Source: CAZILN01 sp964540005 (lineage in GTDB: Bacteria; Bacteroidota; Bacteroidia; Bacteroidales; SM23-62). From it: a stretch of 5,621 bases of DNA. The first letter of the stretch is position 1; each line of letters opens with the position of its first letter. The stretch is from assembly GCA_964540005.1 (NCBI GenBank), contig CAZILN010000213.1, positions 1 through 5,621 of the forward strand, given 5' to 3'. Made by a program: the position numbers and the translations under genes. The notes beneath the pieces were generated by a model. That model made no database searches, was not told where the DNA came from, and worked only from the letters and a program-made list of their open reading frames with translations. Of this stretch, positions 1 through 3,818 are shown in pieces.

Positions 1-1311
1 TACCTGTTTAGTAGAAAAAAGGGAAAAGCATATTATTATAATAGATGCACTAAACTGAAGTACCAACAAAGTTATCCATGGCGATTGTTTGCTCTTAATT
101 GAACTGGTTCTTTTGGAAAGTATTGCAATCAGTTTTTGACGGTTCAGCAATCCATGAACAGAAAAGCTTACCAAAAGCACCCCAAACAGCTGAAGGCAAA
201 GGATGAATATCCAAAATACAACATAATTGAAGGGAGATAGAGAGTCCTGTTTGCCGGCTGCTTTTTCAAAAACAGGATTAATTGTAAAATATATCACTAT
301 CGAAATTATAAAAGCAATTCCATTTACGGTTAGCATTTTTTTGAATTGCTCTGACCAAAGCCTGAAATAGGATGCGCCCAATATCTTTTTTACACCCAAT
401 TCCATTTTATATTTCAATGCACTACCAAAACTGATGTTGATATAATTGAGCCATGCAATACACATAATTATCAACGCCAATACTATACGAATGTTAACAT
501 CTTGTGCTTTATGGTTATTGTCCATAAAATTGGTTTGACCATTTAAGTGTAATTCGTTTAAAGTATAGAGCGGATAATTTGAGTCATTACCAAGTTTTTC
601 AGGAGCGCCGTTTTCATTGGCGATCATGCTAAGGTTTCTGCTAAAAGAATCCTTTTCAGCTGGTTTATTAGTCTTGAAATAGGTGAAAAAATTGCCCCAT
701 TGCCAAAGGTCATCCTCTGTGTACATGCGATGGACCAAAATATTTTCCATAGAAAGTAACATTTCGAATTGTATATGGCTATTTGAAGGAATATCCTTAA
801 AAACTGCTCCCACCGTGTAGCTGACATTACTCTCGTATGCTCCATTTACTATTAAAGTTTTTCCGATGGGATTTTTATCTCCGAAATATTTTTTTGTATA
901 ACTTTCTGAGATAACCAGTTGATCTTTAACCCCCAATGCACTTAAAGCATCGCCTTCTATTATGGGGAATGTGAAAATATTAAACAAGGAACCATCCGCA
1001 AAATAGACTCTATCTTCATAAAATATATCATCGTCTGATTTTACAGAAATACCCCTGTAGCAAGGATGTAATCTGGCATAATCTTCAACAAAGCTTAACT
1101 TTTCTTTAGCCAGCGAACCCAGAAGCATTACTTCTGTATTTTGAGTTCGATAAACTAAATTTCCGTATTTATGGAATTTATCGAAGCTGTATTCGAAGAA
1201 TGCATTTCTGTAGATAAAAATACACGTAACTACCCCGAGTACCAGGCCAATAATTTGAACTATGTTGTTTTGTTTGTCGGCTTTATATTTATGTAAAAAC
1301 TTTAGTGTCAT
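1..1311 (-). CDS. ABC transporter permease, MacB/FtsX family (N-terminal part; runs off left edge)
   Basis: Inner-membrane permease subunit of a MacB-type ABC system, a family that uses ATP hydrolysis by a separate subunit to move or extrude substrates through mechanical coupling; the substrate cannot be told. The frame is open for 437 codons from ATG (1311-1309) to base 1 with no stop. Visible layout: short basic N-terminus, membrane helix 1 at about residues 17-34, a large periplasmic MacB-like domain at about 36-275 (including YFADGSLFNIFTFPIIEGD and the KKYFGDKNPIGKTL segment), helix 2 at 276-296, the cytoplasmic GVKKILGAS coupling-type motif at 306-314, and helices at 327-343, 363-388 and 413-432. 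The last (LLVLQFSASIIIICFSLFS) resembles the start of the second repeat seen in Bacteroidota permeases of about 800 residues, so roughly half is present. An in-frame stop at 1353-1351 limits the start. No ATPase gene lies in the window. Base composition is more AT-rich than the M56 genes. Confidence 0.9.
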   Translation of the reverse strand, partial: MTLKFLHKYKADKQNNIVQIIGLVLGVVTCIFIYRNAFFEYSFDKFHKYGNLVYRTQNTEVMLLGSLAKEKLSFVEDYARLHPCYRGISVKSDDDIFYEDRVYFADGSLFNIFTFPIIEGDALSALGVKDQLVISESYTKKYFGDKNPIGKTLIVNGAYESNVSYTVGAVFKDIPSNSHIQFEMLLSMENILVHRMYTEDDLWQWGNFFTYFKTNKPAEKDSFSRNLSMIANENGAPEKLGNDSNYPLYTLNELHLNGQTNFMDNNHKAQDVNIRIVLALIIMCIAWLNYINISFGSALKYKMELGVKKILGASYFRLWSEQFKKMLTVNGIAFIISIVIYFTINPVFEKAAGKQDSLSPFNYVVFWIFILCLQLFGVLLVSFSVHGLLNRQKLIAILSKRTSSIKSKQSPWITLLVLQFSASIIIICFSLFSTKQV

Positions 1312-1513
1312 AATAGAACCAGTTAATAATCTGCTGTGCGTATTCTCAATTTACATGCTTTTTGATTATTATACGGTACATTAATTCCTTTCATTACATG
1401 TCTTTCAGTCCGGGGGCAGGTGCCAGTTAATCTGTAGTGGGTGATTTTCCCTTTTGAACTATGGATATTAAAAAGACAAATGGAACTTATCGTATTCCGT
1501 GCCGGACAGGGCG

Positions 1514-1547
1514 AAAAAATCAGATGCTGCCCGGTAAGCAGACATCC
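1514..1547 (-). terminator. Rho-independent terminator of the repressor/M56-M23 operon
   Basis: Read on the minus strand, GGATG-T-CTGC pairs with GCAGCATCT around a seven-base loop (TTACCGG). The stem is nine pairs with one bulged T and one terminal G-U pair. After GA comes a run of six T (1519-1514). It begins 10 bases after the TAA stop at 1560-1558, the expected place for the end of the leftward operon. It also implies that the permease further left is transcribed separately. The stem is imperfect, so efficiency is uncertain. Confidence 0.72.
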
Positions 1548-1557
1548 TTAGATTGTA

Positions 1558-2904
1558 TTATTTTATATAATCCCCCGGATCTACCCTTTCGCCGTTTTTA
1601 TGCACTTCATAATGCAGATGGGGGCCGGTACTGGTACCGGACTGACCGAGGTACCCTATCACCTCCCCTTTCTTCACTTTCTGGCCTGTTTTTACCTTAT
1701 AACTCTGCAGCTGGGTATAAAGTGTGGCATATTCCTCGCTGTGCTTTAGCTTTACAAGGTTCCCATATCCCTCCTTAAACTCGGCTGTCTCAACCTTACC
1801 ATTAGCAGTAGCCACTACGGGAGTACCCATTGGTGCAGCCAGATCGATACCATAATGCATCATTATTTCCTTTTTTATGGGATGCATTCTCATACCGTAT
1901 CCTGAAGTTACCCTGACATCAGCTCCTTCCTCGAGAGGCATTCCTGAGGGTATATCAGGACTTTCCGTATTGAATGATACCAGTATAGCACTGCTGCCTT
2001 CCTGGACCGGAACGCTGATATTAAACTGGTAATCAAAACCTAAACATAAGACCACTGCCAGCACTACCGGAAGTAGTATGAGTTTTTTTACCAGCTTTCC
2101 TTTTTTGTTATTTATTCGGTTCATCATGATTAATCTTTTTTTTGTGAGTGAATTACTGAATTTACTTGCTAATCCAATGCCTTCATGGTTTGTTGCCAGG
2201 TCGAGTATCAGGTTCTGATAGGATTTTAACCTTAATCCGGACCTGATAGTACTGCGGTCGGCAATGTACTCATGAACTTCGGTAATGGATCTTCTGTAGA
2301 GATAAATGAAAGGATTAAACCAAAACAGAATGCACAGTAGTTCCACAAAAAACCGATCCAGTGAATGGAACTGTCTGGCATGAGTTAATTCATGCCTCAG
2401 GATCACTTTCAGTCCATCTGATCCGGGTATATTCTGACCAAGGAATATATAATTGAATACAGAAAATGGACTGTAAGTATCCTTAGTATAGACCAGGTTA
2501 AAGGAACCTGATCTTCGGTTCACGTTTTGCCGGACCAGCATAACAAGTGATCTGATCTGTAGTACAAGTCTGACAAACAGTATGGTTGTGATAGTAAAAT
2601 ATACAGCTGCAATCATCTGAAACAGTGAAAAACCTCCAGCAGGATCTGCCACCTGCATTTCCTTTGGGGCAGGGAATTCACTGAACCAGTATTCCGGCAT
2701 ATATGGTTGTATCACAGTATAGGATTCGCTGAACGGCCAGTTAAAATGAAACAAGGGGATCATTATGGAAAAAAGTAAGCTGGAAATGAGGTAGAATCTG
2801 TTGAACTGCAATGTGGCCTCCTTCCTCAGAAAGAAATAATAGAAAGAATAACATATACCTACAGCGATTCCGGATTCTATCCAGAAAACGAGTAAAGCTT
2901 TCAT
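1558..2904 (-). CDS. BlaR1-type M56 membrane metallopeptidase fused to a C-terminal M23 (LytM-like) domain
   Basis: A 448-residue membrane sensor-protease. Predicted helices lie at about 8-26, 36-53, 94-115, 184-203 and 272-290. The M56 zinc site is complete: HELTH at 171-175 within RHELTHARQFH, and the downstream HEYIAD with E212 as likely third ligand, after the family hallmark FWFNPF (194-199). The part after residue 290 should be periplasmic. It holds a linker and an M23 domain at about 325-448 with SGYGMRMHP (334-342), HYGID (zinc ligands H350 and D354) and GPHLHYE (H429, H431). The position that is usually His in the M23 YxH motif is Gln here (LYTQL, Q398), so hydrolase activity is doubtful. 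In BlaR1 the C-terminal domain senses beta-lactam; here an M23 fold occupies that place, which suggests sensing or binding of peptidoglycan (inference). Start ATG at 2904-2902 overlaps the repressor stop as ATGA, implying translational coupling. M23/M56 two-domain proteins occur elsewhere in Bacteroidota. Confidence 0.92.
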   Translation of the reverse strand: MKALLVFWIESGIAVGICYSFYYFFLRKEATLQFNRFYLISSLLFSIMIPLFHFNWPFSESYTVIQPYMPEYWFSEFPAPKEMQVADPAGGFSLFQMIAAVYFTITTILFVRLVLQIRSLVMLVRQNVNRRSGSFNLVYTKDTYSPFSVFNYIFLGQNIPGSDGLKVILRHELTHARQFHSLDRFFVELLCILFWFNPFIYLYRRSITEVHEYIADRSTIRSGLRLKSYQNLILDLATNHEGIGLASKFSNSLTKKRLIMMNRINNKKGKLVKKLILLPVVLAVVLCLGFDYQFNISVPVQEGSSAILVSFNTESPDIPSGMPLEEGADVRVTSGYGMRMHPIKKEIMMHYGIDLAAPMGTPVVATANGKVETAEFKEGYGNLVKLKHSEEYATLYTQLQSYKVKTGQKVKKGEVIGYLGQSGTSTGPHLHYEVHKNGERVDPGDYIK

Positions 2905-3281
2905 TTTTCAGGCTTTTTAGTTTCAATCTGCTCCTCAATCATCTGCTTGATCTCCTCAAGATCTTTTATATCCAGATCGCCATCTCCAGCAAAAAAAGAG
3001 GCGAATTGTTTATATGACCCGCTGAAATAACTTTTCATCATCCTTTTCATCTGCTGTCTCAGGTAGCTTTCCCTGCTTACTAGAGGATAGTACTCATGAA
3101 TTTTTCCATAGGTATTATATCCGATGATTTCTTTCTTCACAAGTATTCTGATGATAGTAGATACAGTAGTATAAGCTGGTCGGGGCTCAGAAAATTGCTC
3201 GACAATATCCTTCAGGAAGCCCTTACGGATCTTCCAGAGATATTGCATTATCTGTTCTTCTGATTTGGTTAATTCTTTCAT
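2901..3281 (-). CDS. BlaI/MecI-family transcriptional repressor (leftward operon)
   Basis: A 126-residue cytoplasmic winged-helix repressor, the usual family length. The N-terminus (MKELTKSEEQIMQYLWKIRK) is the classic first helix of the family. Residues 37-55, beginning AYTTVSTIIRILVKKE, are the recognition helix region, followed by a wing at about 56-66 (YGKIHEYYPLV). The C-terminal part, about 70-120, is the dimerisation region and ends in a charged helix (DLEEIKQMIEEQIE). In the family, dimers bind palindromic operators of their own operon and are inactivated when the partner M56 protease responds to a signal. It is the first gene of a two-gene operon with the M56-M23 gene, overlapping it by 4 bases. 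The ATG at 3281 fits the family N-terminus exactly; no Shine-Dalgarno sequence precedes it. The likely operator is the palindrome at 3291-3316. The recognition helix differs clearly from that of the divergent paralogue. Confidence 0.93.
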   Translation of the reverse strand: MKELTKSEEQIMQYLWKIRKGFLKDIVEQFSEPRPAYTTVSTIIRILVKKEIIGYNTYGKIHEYYPLVSRESYLRQQMKRMMKSYFSGSYKQFASFFAGDGDLDIKDLEEIKQMIEEQIETKKPEK

Positions 3282-3286
3282 TGGGG

Positions 3287-3318
3287 TAAATGTATGACTA
3301 ATTATTTAGTTATACAAT
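3287..3318 (-). promoter_or_regulatory. Candidate leftward promoter, near-consensus Bacteroidota type
   Basis: On the minus strand, ATTG (3318-3315) and TACATTTA (3294-3287) are separated by 20 bases. This matches the Bacteroidota TTTG / TANNTTTG pattern with one mismatch in each element. The palindrome at 3291-3316 would fill the spacer and touch both elements, mirroring the rightward promoter. Transcription would begin almost at the ATG at 3281, so the mRNA would be leaderless or nearly so. The region is very AT-rich and both elements are imperfect, so this is only a candidate. Confidence 0.35.
3291..3316. promoter_or_regulatory. Probable operator of the leftward repressor/M56-M23 operon
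   Basis: A 26-base inverted repeat: arms TGTATGACTAA and TTAGTTATACA around a 4-base TTAT spacer, matching in 10 of 11 pairs. It lies 9 bases upstream of the leftward repressor ATG. The 4-base spacer is the same as in the two rightward operators, but the inner core is ACTAA/TTAGT instead of ACGAA/TTCGT. The outer TGTA/TACA ends recall the TACA/TGTA cores of staphylococcal bla/mec operators, which may be coincidence. Binding by the product of 2901-3281 is inferred from position. Confidence 0.65.
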
Positions 3319-3331
3319 TAAATTATTAGTT
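3316..3331. promoter_or_regulatory. Possible second, degenerate operator of the leftward operon
   Basis: AATTAA, a 4-base ATTA spacer and TTAGTT form an imperfect copy of the ACTAA/TTAGT palindrome (5 of 6 pairs). Its centre is 20 bases from the centre of the better site at 3291-3316. The run is nearly all A and T, so chance is a real alternative. A second, perfect AT-only inverted repeat (AATTAAA ... TTTAATT, 3316-3336) overlaps it with a different centre. Confidence 0.25.
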
Positions 3332-3375
3332 TAATTATATTTTTTATTGGAATTAAGTTTTTTTAACAATACGGA

Positions 3376-3407
3376 TTTGGTAATACGAAATTCTTCGTAT
3401 ATATTTG
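3376..3407 (+). promoter_or_regulatory. Bacteroidota-type vegetative promoter of the rightward operon
   Basis: TTTG (3376-3379), 20 bases, then TATATTTG (3400-3407) is an exact match to the Bacteroidota -33 TTTG / -7 TANNTTTG promoter. Transcription should start near 3412-3415, giving a leader of about 30 bases before the ATG at 3442. The upstream operator fills the spacer between the two elements, and the downstream operator covers the last bases of the -7 element and the expected start site. Repressor binding would therefore block polymerase directly. Confidence 0.8.
3383..3400. promoter_or_regulatory. Operator 1 of the rightward repressor/M56 operon
   Basis: A perfect inverted repeat, ATACGAA and TTCGTAT, around the 4-base spacer ATTC. 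It lies between the -33 and -7 promoter elements. The core TACGAA / TTCGTA with a 4-base spacer is repeated in operator 2, whose centre is 25 bases downstream. The BlaI-family product of 3442-3816 is the likely ligand by position and autoregulatory habit of the family. Confidence 0.82.
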
Positions 3408-3428
3408 CTACGAAAGACTTCGTAGCAA
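3405..3428. promoter_or_regulatory. Operator 2 of the rightward repressor/M56 operon
   Basis: A perfect 24-base palindrome: arms TTGCTACGAA and its exact reverse complement around the 4-base spacer AGAC. It shares the TACGAA/TTCGTA core with operator 1, has longer arms, overlaps the end of the -7 element and should cover the transcription start. It ends 13 bases before the repressor ATG. A hairpin in the leader is a possible alternative reading, but the matching copy upstream of the start site argues for protein binding. Confidence 0.85.
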
Positions 3429-3441
3429 TTAATTAAGCTGC

Positions 3442-3816
3442 ATGGATCGCATAAAACCTACTGAAGCCGAGTTGGATGTCCTGAGGATCCTATGGGATCA
3501 TGGTCCCAACACCGTGAGATTTGTCAATGACATTCTAAACAAAAAAAAGGAAGTCGGATATACCACTACCCTGAAAATAATGCAGATAATGCTTGAAAAG
3601 AATCTGCTCACCAGGGAAGCAAAGGAAAGAAAACATATCTATACCCCGGGAATAAGTGAGAAGGAGACACAGAGTATTATGCTTGACAGGATACTTGGCG
3701 CTGCATTTGGAGGTTCGGCCTCGCAACTGGTAATGAGAACGCTTGGTAACCATAAAACCAGTAAGGAGGAGCTGGAAAAGATCAGGGAGATGATTGATAA
3801 ACTTGAAAAGCAGTAA
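3442..3816 (+). CDS. BlaI/MecI-family transcriptional repressor (rightward operon)
   Basis: A 124-residue winged-helix repressor of usual family length. Helix 1 is TEAELDVLRILWDHGP (7-22). The recognition helix region is GYTTTLKIMQIMLEKN (39-54), the wing KERKHIYTP (61-69). The C-terminal dimerisation part, about 72-124, ends in the charged helix SKEELEKIREMIDKLEKQ, comparable with the end of staphylococcal MecI. It should act as a dimer on the two TACGAA/TTCGTA palindromes 14-59 bases upstream of its start and be relieved by the M56 protease encoded 2 bases downstream. The ATG at 3442 is the first in frame that gives the family N-terminus; no Shine-Dalgarno sequence is evident, as usual in this phylum. 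It is clearly a divergent paralogue of the leftward repressor: the YTT of the recognition helix is shared, but the following residues differ. Confidence 0.94.
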   Translation: MDRIKPTEAELDVLRILWDHGPNTVRFVNDILNKKKEVGYTTTLKIMQIMLEKNLLTREAKERKHIYTPGISEKETQSIMLDRILGAAFGGSASQLVMRTLGNHKTSKEELEKIREMIDKLEKQ

Positions 3817-3818
3817 TC

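Noticed and set aside
1368..1373. TATAAT hexamer on the minus strand upstream of the permease
   Set aside because: A lone match in AT-rich DNA, with no accompanying -33 TTTG or TANNTTTG element; no promoter for the permease can be called.
1410..1425. TGGCAC on the minus strand (1425-1420) as a possible sigma-54 -24 element for the permease
   Set aside because: The GC expected at -12 is missing; the spacing puts CG there and the TTGC context is absent.
1502..1534. Inverted repeat CCGGACAG / CTGCCCGG
   Set aside because: It competes with the terminator stem at 1514-1547, needs a 17-base loop and has no T-run after it on either strand.
1323..1547. Minus-strand stop-to-stop frame of 74 codons in the gap before the permease, with an internal ATG giving a 23-residue peptide
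   Set aside because: It has no start near its beginning, overlaps the terminator, and its product matches nothing I recognise; chance openness is the simpler reading.
1461..1778. Plus-strand open frame of 105 codons opposite the end of the M56-M23 gene
   Set aside because: Most of it is antisense to the conserved M23 motifs, and its translation shows no domain or family resemblance.
2811..3017. Plus-strand open frame of 68 codons over the junction of the leftward repressor and M56 genes
   Set aside because: It is antisense to two well-supported, overlapping genes and its translation is low-complexity without motifs.
3405..3428. The 24-base palindrome as an intrinsic terminator or attenuator
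   Set aside because: No T-run follows on either strand, it sits on a promoter, and a second copy of its core lies 25 bases upstream, which fits an operator better.
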